Of a stretch of DNA of 64,000 nucleotides, positions 28,927 to 37,233 are shown piece after piece. A program made the position numbers and the translations under genes. Positions within the stretch are counted from its first letter, which is position 1. Every line of letters starts with the position of its first letter. This DNA is from Athalassotoga saccharophila (lineage in GTDB: Bacteria > Thermotogota > Thermotogae > Mesoaciditogales > Mesoaciditogaceae). The notes beneath the pieces are model-generated. The model was not told the DNA's origin, made no database searches, and saw only the letters and a program-made list of their open reading frames with translations. The DNA lies in assembly GCF_009936215.1 (NCBI RefSeq), contig NZ_AP019551.1:775501-839500 (forward strand), read 5' to 3'.

Positions 28927-30268
28927 GAAGATCGATTTACGAAGTATATATGGCGAACTTTCGAATTATTCCCGTAATGTCGGGTGGTACAACTTTCCAA
29001 ATCTCGAATACGTCGATGCCGATCGTATAATCGAAATTTTCAAAAAAGCCGTAGATGAGATAAGGAAATACAAAAAAGAGATAGAAGAATCCGCTTTAAT
29101 TCTCGAAGAAAATCTTGAAGAAATTTCGAATACTTACGATTTGCTTTCGGCTCTTCTTGAGATAACGAATATTCTTTCAAAGGATATAAACCCATTCAAA
29201 GTTGCTTCGGAAATAGTCGATATCATCGAGAAAAACATAATGGCTCGAGAAATTTCCCTCTTCCTTTTCGATGAGGGAAATGAATTCGAGTTTTCAACTC
29301 CTAACGCCAAAAATACAAGAGAATTTTTTAAATCTTACAGGTTAACTTCCAAATCAGTCATTATGAATGATGCGATACCTCTTATGGTAATTCCCATCCG
29401 ATCTGATGAAGAATTCAACGGTGTCTTTGTATGTATGGGGAAGGAAAATGGCACTTTTTTCAGTGCCGCGGACAGAAAATTGGTAGAGGCCGCCTCAAAA
29501 CAATTAAAACTCGCTTTAAGCAATTACAGTTATTTCAAAAATGAAATGAAACGCGCGATGATAGAAAAAGAACTTGCCATAGCACGCGATATCCAGTACA
29601 AACTCTTTCCCCATACCTTTCCTCCAGATTACAAAATATGGGGAGCCTCCTTGCCCGCAAGAGAGATAGGAGGAGATTATTACGACGCCTTTGAAAGGAA
29701 TGATAAACTCTTTGTGACCATTGCTGACGTTTCGGGCAAAGGTATAGGTGCGGCCATAATGATGAGCATGTTCAGAAGTTATCTCAAAAGTTTGAGTTCT
29801 AAGTCAGATCTTCACGAAATAGCCATCCTTTTGAATCATTTAATGTGCGAAGAACTTTCTGAAGATAGGTTTGTAACTGCAGTTATAGGCATCTTCGATC
29901 CGCGCAAAAAGATCTTTGAATATGTCAACGCAGGCCACGATCCAGTATTCATCTTTAAAGATGGGAAGATGAAATTGCTTGAATCTGAAAATCCACCTTT
30001 CGGAGTTATTGAAAATGGCGATTTTTACATTCCCAAAAGTGTTGGACTTTCCGAGGGTGATTTACTTGTCATGTACACCGATGGATTTCCCGAGGCAAGA
30101 AATGAAAAAAATGAAGAGTATGGCCTTGAAAGGTTATTCAAAAAAATCGCCGAATTAAGTGACAGATCTCCGACCGAGATAGTGAGATCTCTTTTGGAAG
30201 ACGTAAAAGCATTTTCCCAGTCCACCTCTCAACATGATGATATGACGATCCTCGTTATGAAAGGTTAA
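28913..30268 (+). CDS. GAF-domain PP2C/SpoIIE-type serine phosphatase (RsbU-like)
   Basis: 451 aa. Residues 45-85 form a coiled coil; about 85-205 a GAF-like sensor domain; 220-451 the SpoIIE/RsbU phosphatase domain with ARDIQYKLFPHTFPPDY, GGDYYDAF (metal Asp), DVSGKGIGAAIMMSMF, VNAGHDPVFIF and the closing QHDDMTILVMKG. Such enzymes dephosphorylate anti-anti-sigma factors in partner-switching. TTG start inside the response regulator gene. HATPase anti-sigma-like domains occur elsewhere in the window (49256-50197). Confidence 0.9.
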   Translation: MHQDEKIDLRSIYGELSNYSRNVGWYNFPNLEYVDADRIIEIFKKAVDEIRKYKKEIEESALILEENLEEISNTYDLLSALLEITNILSKDINPFKVASEIVDIIEKNIMAREISLFLFDEGNEFEFSTPNAKNTREFFKSYRLTSKSVIMNDAIPLMVIPIRSDEEFNGVFVCMGKENGTFFSAADRKLVEAASKQLKLALSNYSYFKNEMKRAMIEKELAIARDIQYKLFPHTFPPDYKIWGASLPAREIGGDYYDAFERNDKLFVTIADVSGKGIGAAIMMSMFRSYLKSLSSKSDLHEIAILLNHLMCEELSEDRFVTAVIGIFDPRKKIFEYVNAGHDPVFIFKDGKMKLLESENPPFGVIENGDFYIPKSVGLSEGDLLVMYTDGFPEARNEKNEEYGLERLFKKIAELSDRSPTEIVRSLLEDVKAFSQSTSQHDDMTILVMKG

Positions 30269-30275
30269 ACTTGTA

Positions 30276-32048
30276 ATGAGATTCAGAAAGAAATTTCATT
30301 TTAAGATATCGAATCTTCCTTACTTTACAAAGTGGCTTATACTCGGGATAATAATAGGAGTCTTGAGCGGATTTGCCTCAACTTTGCTTTATTACTCCGT
30401 AGAACTTTCGGAAAAATTCTTCCTTGGTTATCTTTTGGGAATGCACATTCCGCGCACAGTAGGCGATGGTGGTATTCTTAACTATTCCGTCGACAGAATA
30501 TACCTCATTCCTTTAGTTGTAATTGCAGGGGCATTTATATCTTCTCTCTTGGTCTACAAATTCGCCCCGGAGGCCGAAGGGGACAGCAAGGCGATAGAGG
30601 CATACCATCAAAAACAGGGAAAGATAAGATGGCGCGTAGCACCCGTAAAACTCGTAGCATCAGCCATTGTCATAGGATCTGGAGGAAGCGCCGGAAGGGA
30701 AGGGCCGAGTTCTCAAATTTCGGCAGGCCTCGGTGCCATGGTCGCGGACATTTTGAAATTAAACTCTGAAGATAGAAGAAAGATGGTCGCGATAGGTATT
30801 GGCGCTGGCATAGGGACGATCTTCAAATCTCCAATTGCCGGAGCGCTTATAGCCGCAGAAATACTGTACAGGAGAGATTTTGAACCGGACGTGATATATC
30901 CGGCGATAGTGGCCTCGGCAACTGGATATTCCATTCTTGGCATTTTTTACGGCTTTACCCCTATCTTTGGGTATTATTTGTCTCCTTTCAATCCGGTCAG
31001 GTTGCCCATGTACGCAGTGCTTGGAATAGTGGCAGGTTTAATGGCCATACTCTATCCAAAATCTTTTTATTACGTGCAGAGTAGATTTTCTGAGTTGAAG
31101 GTTAACAGGTACTTCAAACCGGCCATCGGTGCCGCGATAACGGGGCTTATCGCCTTGCCCTTTCCCGAGATCATGGCGAGTGGCTACGGATGGGTTCAAA
31201 TTTTGATGGATCAAAAGTTCGATTTGTTTCCAACCTTTGGAATGCCGGTTTTAGTTGTGCTTTTTGCAATACCGTTTATCAAGATTTTTGCAACATCTAT
31301 GACGATTGGTTCTGGTGGAAGTGGAGGATTATTTGCGCCGGGCATCTTTACAGGTGCTTTCATAGGTGCCGATATCGGCATCATCTTTCATTTTATCTTT
31401 CCCGCACAGGTGCCAACGATTGCGCCATTTGTCATCGTTGGCATGTTAGCCTTTTACGGCGCGGCCGCAAAAATTCCTGTTTCCGTTATACTAATGGTTG
31501 TCGAAATGACTGGAGGATTGCAATTGTTGCCGGCCGAAATGATAGCCGTCTCTATATCTTACCTTGTATCTGGAAATCACACGATATATCATGCTCAGGT
31601 TCCAACGAGAAAGGACTCACCTGCCCATGCCGGTGAATACAACGTGCCGATTTTGACGAGTCTTAAGATTACCGATATAGAAAATCTGAGAAACCTTTCC
31701 ATCAATCCCGAAGCAGATATAAAAGAGGCAAAGGCCATGATGACACAGAATTCAGTCTCCTCTCTTGCCGTGTCAAATCAAGGTCATTTTCTTGGAGCAA
31801 TTTACATGTACGATATTTACCAATTGAATGATGGAAAGGTAAGGACTTTCATGAAAACCGGTGTTGCTTCGGTAAGGCCTAATTCTACCCTTGAAGAGGC
31901 ATGGGAAATAATGAATACGAACAAAAGCACGTGGGTACCAGTTGTGCTCAACGGTGCCTTTCTCGGAATAGTAACGATGACGGACATTTTAGATATTTAC
32001 AGATCTAAGTTGAAATCACTTGGAATATCAGGAGAAAGTGGCGGATAA
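30276..32048 (+). CDS. ClC-family chloride channel/transporter with C-terminal CBS pair
   Basis: 590 aa with about 10-12 membrane segments. Selectivity-filter motifs: GSGGSAGREGP (134-144) with gating Glu142, the internal GIGAGIGTIFKSPIAG and GSGGSGGLFAPGIFTGAF. The gating glutamate is typical of both channels and exchangers. Residues about 460-585 hold a CBS pair that may sense adenine nucleotides. ATG 30276 is 7 nt after the PP2C stop. Last gene of this operon. Confidence 0.93.
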   Translation: MRFRKKFHFKISNLPYFTKWLILGIIIGVLSGFASTLLYYSVELSEKFFLGYLLGMHIPRTVGDGGILNYSVDRIYLIPLVVIAGAFISSLLVYKFAPEAEGDSKAIEAYHQKQGKIRWRVAPVKLVASAIVIGSGGSAGREGPSSQISAGLGAMVADILKLNSEDRRKMVAIGIGAGIGTIFKSPIAGALIAAEILYRRDFEPDVIYPAIVASATGYSILGIFYGFTPIFGYYLSPFNPVRLPMYAVLGIVAGLMAILYPKSFYYVQSRFSELKVNRYFKPAIGAAITGLIALPFPEIMASGYGWVQILMDQKFDLFPTFGMPVLVVLFAIPFIKIFATSMTIGSGGSGGLFAPGIFTGAFIGADIGIIFHFIFPAQVPTIAPFVIVGMLAFYGAAAKIPVSVILMVVEMTGGLQLLPAEMIAVSISYLVSGNHTIYHAQVPTRKDSPAHAGEYNVPILTSLKITDIENLRNLSINPEADIKEAKAMMTQNSVSSLAVSNQGHFLGAIYMYDIYQLNDGKVRTFMKTGVASVRPNSTLEEAWEIMNTNKSTWVPVVLNGAFLGIVTMTDILDIYRSKLKSLGISGESGG

Positions 32049-32120
32049 ATCGGCATCAGGATGTTAAAATCGAACCGTTATGGTATAATTCAATAAATGA
32101 ATTAAGGATGGTGTTTTAAA

Positions 32121-32666
32121 ATGATGAAATTTTTTACCGTACTTTCGATAGTTGTGGTTTTGGCAAGTTTCGCGTTTGCCTTTAATCTTCAGGTTGGAGG
32201 AGGAGTTGAGATAGCATCCTTCTGGACTTCCGGTGTCGCACTTCCAACGATTAACACCTCCTTTGCCTTTCCAATCTCGAGCAACCTCTCTTTAACCGGG
32301 CAACTCGGGTCTATTTTGACTCAGCAAATGGGATATATAACCTCTACTTCAACTCAAAGTGCGGCCTTACTTGCTCTCGTTGGTGTCAGGTACACAACGT
32401 ACTCATCGACGTCCGGTGATTTTCAAAGATTTGTTGGAGCAGACGTAGGGGTTATCTCCAATTTCATCCAGTCAAGTGGAGTATCTCCCATTGTGGGAAT
32501 AAACGCGGGTTACATCTTTCCGATCGTCAGCGGCTTTGAAGGATACGTAAAGGGCGCTTTGAGGGTAATGATGGTTTCTGTTCCGACATCTTCCCAGATA
32601 GGCTCTACCTTCCCACTCTCATTGCCTGTTGTGGAAGTGTCGACGGGTTTGAACTTTTCTTTTTGA
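32121..32666 (+). CDS. Small outer-membrane beta-barrel candidate
   Basis: 181 aa with a signal peptide (cleavage after Ala-Phe-Ala at about 20). The mature part consists of alternating amphipathic strands rich in Gly, Ser and Thr, ending in Phe-Ser-Phe (LNFSF). A terminal aromatic residue is the usual barrel-assembly signal. The length fits an eight-strand OmpA/OmpX-like barrel. ATG 32121 (or 32124) follows AAGGATGG. A TATAAT lies at 32084-32089, with no clear -35 box. Confidence 0.65.
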   Translation: MMKFFTVLSIVVVLASFAFAFNLQVGGGVEIASFWTSGVALPTINTSFAFPISSNLSLTGQLGSILTQQMGYITSTSTQSAALLALVGVRYTTYSSTSGDFQRFVGADVGVISNFIQSSGVSPIVGINAGYIFPIVSGFEGYVKGALRVMMVSVPTSSQIGSTFPLSLPVVEVSTGLNFSF

Positions 32667-32679
32667 TCGAAAATAGTAG

Positions 32680-32708
32680 TTGATCTGTCCGAAAATATAT
32701 GGTACAAT
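32680..32708 (+). promoter_or_regulatory. Promoter of tRNA-Val
   Basis: TTGATC (32680-32685), 17-bp spacer, TACAAT (32703-32708). The predicted start is about 7 nt upstream of the tRNA gene. Confidence 0.65.
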
Positions 32709-32721
32709 TAACTGTGTTAAA

Positions 32722-32797
32722 GAGCGCGTAGCTCAGATGGTAGAGCGCTTCCTTGACGCGGAAGAGGTAGCAGGTTCAATTCCTGCCGCGCTCACCA
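32722..32797 (+). tRNA. tRNA-Val (anticodon GAC)
   Basis: 76-nt cloverleaf: acceptor GAGCGCG/CGCGCTC, D-arm TAGCTCAGATGGTAGAGC, anticodon stem CTTCC/GGAAG with loop TTGACGC, T-arm GGTTCAATTCC, discriminator A and encoded CCA. The anticodon GAC reads GUC/GUU. A terminator follows within 3 nt. Confidence 0.96.
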
Positions 32798-32800
32798 AAT

Positions 32801-32828
32801 AGCGACCAGATAGGTCGCTTTAGTTTTA
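32801..32828 (+). terminator. Terminator after tRNA-Val
   Basis: AGCGACC (32801-32807) pairs with GGTCGCT (32813-32819), 5-nt loop, then TTAGTTTTAT. Confidence 0.8.
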
Positions 32829-32843
32829 TAAAAAGGAGAGAAA

Positions 32844-33707
32844 ATGAAAGTAGGCGTTGTAGATGCGGGAAGCAATTCTTTTTTGCTTTTGATGGCTGAG
32901 AAAAAAGACGAAAAGATAGAGTATTTTTTTGATACGTCCCGAATAGTTGGCCTTGGCCACCTCTTGAATGGAAAGGTAAGGGAGGAAAATTTTAAAAAGG
33001 CCTTGGAAGTTGTAAAAGAGTACAGAGTAATTTGCGAGGAACATTCAATCGACAAAACTGTAATCACCGGAACCGAGATCTTCAGAAAAATTGATAAAAA
33101 GTATTTCGAAATTCTATCTGAAAACTTCGATAAGTCCATTATTTTAACTCATCGGGAGGAATCTTTATTTTCTTACAGATCTGTCGTCGAGGATGAGAAA
33201 TTCAATTTCGATCCTGTAGTTGTGGATATAGGCGGCGGCAGTTTTGAGATTGCATGGAAAGATGAAGATTTCATTTTTAAAAGCATCCCCATGGGAGCGA
33301 TCTTCATAACGGACAAATTCATAAAAGGATATCCAGTTGGAGATCAATTGGATCGAATAGAATTAGACTCTTACCTTGAAATTCCGAATAAACCACTTGT
33401 TTCGATAGGCGGTACGGGTACAACGATCGCCTGTATCGTTGAGAAGAAAAAATTCGATCCAGCCTTAATTCACGGTAAATTTTTGAAATTCGAAACCTTG
33501 AAATTGCTTTTTGAAAGAATGAAGAAAATGACGTTAGAAGAAATTTCTTCACTTGAGGGAATGGAGAGAGGAAGAGAAAGGATAATAATCTCGGGATTAT
33601 TTCTTCTTTTGCGCATTCTCGAGAAAAATTCTCTCGACGGTCTTTACGTCTCAACAAGAGGTCACAGGTACACTGTAGCACGAGACACATTGGAAGGAAA
33701 GATATGA
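32844..33707 (+). CDS. Ppx/GppA family phosphatase
   Basis: 287 aa, single-domain member of the exopolyphosphatase/guanosine pentaphosphatase family (ASKHA fold). Motifs: VVDAGSNSFLLLM (5-17), VVVDIGGGSFEIAW (about 125-138) and VSIGGTGTTIACI (about 191-203). The short form lacks the C-terminal HD-like part of E. coli Ppx and GppA. It may hydrolyse polyphosphate or pppGpp; sequence does not decide which. ATG behind AAAAGGAGAG, and ATGA overlap with the following gene. Confidence 0.88.
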   Translation: MKVGVVDAGSNSFLLLMAEKKDEKIEYFFDTSRIVGLGHLLNGKVREENFKKALEVVKEYRVICEEHSIDKTVITGTEIFRKIDKKYFEILSENFDKSIILTHREESLFSYRSVVEDEKFNFDPVVVDIGGGSFEIAWKDEDFIFKSIPMGAIFITDKFIKGYPVGDQLDRIELDSYLEIPNKPLVSIGGTGTTIACIVEKKKFDPALIHGKFLKFETLKLLFERMKKMTLEEISSLEGMERGRERIIISGLFLLLRILEKNSLDGLYVSTRGHRYTVARDTLEGKI

Positions 33708-34849
33708 TCGTAATTAGATTGAATAAAAGAGGAATGGAAAAGATATCGAGGAAACATTTGTGGATCTTCTCCGATGAGGTTACAGAAATTATTGCCGACA
33801 GCGAGTCGGGTATTGCCAATCTTTTCTACGAAAATCATTTTGTAGGTCGTGGCCTTTACAATGGAAGATCAAAAAACATCGTAAAATTTCTCACTTCTAA
33901 GGATGAAGAAATAAACGAAGATTTTTTCAAGAAAAGATTTAATTTGGCCTTAAAGAGAAGAGAGGGATTTTCAAAATTCAGGCGCGAAATAAATTCCGAA
34001 GGCGATCTTCTTCCAGGCCTCGTTGTTGATAGATTTGGCGATTTAATGGTTATTCAGATAAGATCCCTCGCTCTTGAGAAAATGAAGGATTCAATAGTGA
34101 AGGCGCTTGTGGATCTTTACTCTCCGTCTACCGTGTACGAAAGAAGCGATTTTGAATCACTTCCCGAGGAAGGATTATCGAGAGAAAAAGGATTGCTTTA
34201 CGGCAAAATTCCGCAACCCGTGATTGTCGAGGAAAATGGTCTTAAATTTCTCGTCGATATTGTAAAGGGTCAAAAAACCGGGTTTTTCTACGATCAAAGA
34301 GACTCAAGGAAATTCGCGCGTGAATTTGCTCGTGGTACATACGCACTTGATCTTTTTACCTACACGGGAGGCTTTGCTCTAAACTTAGCGAAGGCTGGAA
34401 TGAGTGTCGATGCGGTCGATCTTTCAGAGGCCGATCTTGAGACGGGAAGGCAAAATGCCATCATGAATGGTTTAGAGGTTAATTTTTTAAGGGGAGATGC
34501 TTTTAACCTTAAGGATCTTGGATCTTACGATCTCATCATCGCAGATCCTCCTTCTTTGATAAAGAGGAAAGAAGATAAACAGAAAGCCTTTGATCTGCTT
34601 TTAAAATTAACGGAGGAAATCTTCGATCATTTAAAAGAAGGTGGCAGGGTATCTTTGTGTTCTTGCGCTTACAACATAGATAGAACCATGATGGAAAAGG
34701 TCATTCTTAACTCATCGCAAAAAAAGAATTTGATCGTAAGACCTCTTGGGTGGACCGGAATGCCTTCGGACCATCCCACTTTACTTTCGATGCCAGAGAC
34801 AGATTACCTGAAATGTTTTTGGTTTGAGACGTTAAGGAGTGATTTATGA
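33704..34849 (+). CDS. RlmI-like class I rRNA (cytosine-5) methyltransferase
   Basis: 381 aa, COG1092 family. An N-terminal PUA-like domain (IRLNKRGMEKI, KHLWIFSDE) and the EEDLLPGLVVDRF-type segment precede the C-terminal Rossmann methylase. SAM-site residues: DLFTYTGGFALNLAKAG (about 222-238); catalytic-loop ADPPSLIKRKED, and Cys in SLCSCAYNI. E. coli RlmI makes m5C1962 in 23S rRNA; the exact target here is inferred. It overlaps Ppx/GppA by 4 nt and DUF72 by 4 nt. Confidence 0.9.
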   Translation: MIVIRLNKRGMEKISRKHLWIFSDEVTEIIADSESGIANLFYENHFVGRGLYNGRSKNIVKFLTSKDEEINEDFFKKRFNLALKRREGFSKFRREINSEGDLLPGLVVDRFGDLMVIQIRSLALEKMKDSIVKALVDLYSPSTVYERSDFESLPEEGLSREKGLLYGKIPQPVIVEENGLKFLVDIVKGQKTGFFYDQRDSRKFAREFARGTYALDLFTYTGGFALNLAKAGMSVDAVDLSEADLETGRQNAIMNGLEVNFLRGDAFNLKDLGSYDLIIADPPSLIKRKEDKQKAFDLLLKLTEEIFDHLKEGGRVSLCSCAYNIDRTMMEKVILNSSQKKNLIVRPLGWTGMPSDHPTLLSMPETDYLKCFWFETLRSDL

Positions 34850-35604
34850 GAGTGGGCACAAGCGGATTTTCATTTCCGGACTGGGTTGGAAATATTTATC
34901 CGGCAAATACGAAGAAAGAGGATATGTTTTCAGAATACTTGAAATTGGGCTTTAATGCGGTCGAGATAAACTTTACCTATTACTCTATACCATATTCTAA
35001 GACGATGAACGCTCTTTCTCAAAAGGCTCCTCAGAATTTCTCATTTTGCGTGAAACTTCATAAAAGTTTTACCCATGAATACGATCAAGATCTGAAATCT
35101 CTTTATCCCAAATTTTTGGACGGCATAAGGCCTCTTATCGATGACAAAAAATTCGGATGCCTCATAGGGCAATTTCCATACTCATTCAAAAGATCCAAAG
35201 AATCTGTAGAATATCTTTTAAAACTAAGGCAAATCATCGATATTCCACTTGTCGTCGAATTCAGAAATGATCTCTGGAATGATTCCGAAACATTTGAAAT
35301 GCTCGCTGATCATCAAATCTCAATTGCCGGAGTTGATCTCCCAAAGATAAGGGGATTGAAGATGAATGAAAAGCCATTTGGAAAAATATCTTATTTCCGA
35401 TTCCATGGAAGAAACGTGAACTGGTTTACCGATGAAATGAAGAGATACGATTACACATACAGCGAAGACGAGTTATTTCAACTTGCGAAAAATGTTTTGA
35501 GTACTCCCGAGCCAATATACGTTTTTTTCAACAATTGCCATAACGGTCAGGCCGCAAGAAACGCCATTCAATTTTCAGAGATCATACGGAAAGTTCGAAA
35601 TTAA
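34846..35604 (+). CDS. DUF72 (YecE) family protein
   Basis: 252 aa. The family start VGTSGFSFPDWVGNIYP, the middle NFSFCVKLHKSFTHE, VEFRNDLWN and FRFHGRN, and the C-terminal YVFFNNCHNGQAARNA are all clear. It adopts a TIM-barrel-like fold and its function is unknown. It overlaps the preceding methyltransferase by ATGA. Its 3' end overlaps the convergent fliS gene by 23 nt. Confidence 0.9.
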   Translation: MRVGTSGFSFPDWVGNIYPANTKKEDMFSEYLKLGFNAVEINFTYYSIPYSKTMNALSQKAPQNFSFCVKLHKSFTHEYDQDLKSLYPKFLDGIRPLIDDKKFGCLIGQFPYSFKRSKESVEYLLKLRQIIDIPLVVEFRNDLWNDSETFEMLADHQISIAGVDLPKIRGLKMNEKPFGKISYFRFHGRNVNWFTDEMKRYDYTYSEDELFQLAKNVLSTPEPIYVFFNNCHNGQAARNAIQFSEIIRKVRN

Positions 35605-35968
35605 CATTTGACTTTTGACCGGCCTTCTTTTCCACTTCTTTCCAAGTTTCGAGAAGTCCTTTCATTATTTCCATTGCTTCTTCCAACTTTTTCGGATCCT
35701 TATGAATATTTCCTTCCACGAGCGATCTGTAAACGAAATCGTACAATTCCCTGAGATTTTTTGCTATCTGGCCACCTTTTTGATCGTCTAAGATGGACAT
35801 CAAATATATCGTCATATCTTGGGCTCTCAAAAGGATATTATTTCTTTTTTCGTTGTTTTCTATGTTCGCGATTGCTTTTTGTATTAATTCGATTATCTGA
35901 TCGTAGAGCATTTCTATCAATTTCGCAGGACTTGCCGTCAGAATTGCATTTTTTAGATATTGATCCAT
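35582..35968 (-). CDS. fliS: Flagellar export chaperone FliS
   Basis: Binds the C-terminus of flagellin in the cytosol and prevents premature polymerisation. 128 aa. Typical features: the first helix with YLKNAILTASPAKLIEMLYD (the family T-A-S/P-x-K-LI-x-M-L-Y-D pattern), four-helix-bundle composition and GGQIAKNLRELYDFVYR near residue 65. ATG 35968 adjoins the stop of the upstream gene with GGAGGG as ribosome site. Together with fliP at the window end it shows a flagellum. Its 3' end overlaps the DUF72 gene. Confidence 0.92.
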   Translation of the reverse strand: MDQYLKNAILTASPAKLIEMLYDQIIELIQKAIANIENNEKRNNILLRAQDMTIYLMSILDDQKGGQIAKNLRELYDFVYRSLVEGNIHKDPKKLEEAMEIMKGLLETWKEVEKKAGQKSNVNFELSV

Positions 35969-36493
35969 TCATACTCCCTCCGTTTCGAGTATTTTTGAGA
36001 ATATTTTTCTGTAAATTTCGCAGACTTTTTTTATCCTTTTGACAGTCTCATCTTTATTTTCAAGGGCCACAAATGAATTTATCTCCATGAAAATCCTTCT
36101 CTTTTGTTCTTCATCTTCCTTTGATTCAAAATTCCTCCCTATTTGTTTTATCGAACTTAAAGCGCTTTCAAAAACTTCAAAGCCATTCACAATCTGGGGC
36201 AAAACCGAAAAGATGTCATTTTCTATGTTTTGATTCTCTATCCAGTCAAGAAATTGCATGGCGTTATTTGATATCCTCAAAATGCTCTGGCTTACGGTTA
36301 TGAAGGAAAGATCGACTGTTTCATTCCCGGCTAAGACGCAATTGTCTATCTCCGAGATAGGGAGTGGCTTTTTATTTATCTTTATCTCATCAAGTACGCT
36401 GTTTTGAGGATAAAGTTCAGATATAACGTCAGATAATCTGACATTTTTTTCGTACCTTTTTGCCTCATTTCCATTTATCGTAACCTTTATCAT
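35969..36493 (-). CDS. Unknown protein encoded directly upstream of fliS
   Basis: 174 aa, not recognised. The first 65 residues (MIKVTINGNEAKRYEKNVRL, then a hydrophobic strand pattern) suggest a small beta-grasp domain; the remainder is helical and charged. No signal peptide or membrane segment. It ends one base before the fliS ATG, so the two are co-translated. A role as flagellin- or FliS-associated factor is inference from position. Ribosome site GGAGGG upstream of ATG 36493. Confidence 0.7.
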   Translation of the reverse strand: MIKVTINGNEAKRYEKNVRLSDVISELYPQNSVLDEIKINKKPLPISEIDNCVLAGNETVDLSFITVSQSILRISNNAMQFLDWIENQNIENDIFSVLPQIVNGFEVFESALSSIKQIGRNFESKEDEEQKRRIFMEINSFVALENKDETVKRIKKVCEIYRKIFSKILETEGV

Positions 36494-36546
36494 GATAACA
36501 CCCTCCTTTCATATTTTCGGCAAAAAATCTAATAACTTTAATTGAA

Positions 36547-36559
36547 ATTATAGTATAAT
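36547..36559. promoter_or_regulatory. Back-to-back divergent -10 boxes
   Basis: TATAAT occurs on the plus strand at 36554-36559 and on the minus strand at 36552-36547, one base apart, between the fliS operon and the two-component operon. Neither has a clear -35 box, so activators or another sigma factor may be involved. Confidence 0.4.
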
Positions 36560-36591
36560 GAGAAGGATAAAAGTTGCAAAGGGGATCTGTC

Positions 36592-37233
36592 TTGGAAAGA
36601 ATCTTAATCGTGGAGGACGATAAAAGTATAGGGGATATACTTAATCTTTACCTTAGCAAAAAATACGATACGGTTCTTGTGAACGATGGAATGGAAGCCG
36701 CGAGAATCATAAAAAAAGAAAGATTTGATTTGATCCTGCTCGATCTGATGCTTCCGAATATAAGTGGCGAGACTCTTGCACAAATGGCCGACTTGAGTCG
36801 GATTCCTGTCATTATAATAACTGCGAAGAGTTCCGAAGAGGACATTTTAAATGGTTTGAAACTCGGCGTCATTGATTACATAACAAAGCCTTTTTCTCCC
36901 AAGATACTGCTTGCCAAGATAGACAATTTCTTTTCAAGAATGAGGAACAACGTTGTTGATCTTGGAGATGATGGCAGGAGTTTGATAATTGGCGGTAAAA
37001 AGATATACTTAACGCAGGTTGAGTCCAAACTCTTGAACTTTTTGATCAAAAATTATGGAAGAGTTTGTAAAAGAGAGGAATTGCTGATGGCCGTATGGAA
37101 TGGGGAAAGATCTGAGAGAATAGTCGATGCGACTGTGAAAAATTTGAGAAAGAAGATAAAAGATAGCGGTATAGAGATAAAAACGGTGATGGGTCTTGGC
37201 TACACGATCGAAAAATCCAAAACTTTCGACTAA
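36592..37233 (+). CDS. OmpR-family response regulator
   Basis: 213 aa from TTG 36592 (MERILIVEDD), placed 7 nt after AAAGGGG; the ORF extends 6 codons further. Receiver domain: acidic residues at 9-10, phospho-acceptor Asp51 (LILLDLMLP), Thr in IITAKSS and Lys in YITKPFSP. C-terminal winged-helix DNA-binding domain with LTQVESKLLNFLIKN and VDATVKNLRKKI. The partner kinase gene starts inside its 3' end. Target genes unknown; divergent fliS is a candidate by position only. Confidence 0.93.
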   Translation: MERILIVEDDKSIGDILNLYLSKKYDTVLVNDGMEAARIIKKERFDLILLDLMLPNISGETLAQMADLSRIPVIIITAKSSEEDILNGLKLGVIDYITKPFSPKILLAKIDNFFSRMRNNVVDLGDDGRSLIIGGKKIYLTQVESKLLNFLIKNYGRVCKREELLMAVWNGERSERIVDATVKNLRKKIKDSGIEIKTVMGLGYTIEKSKTFD

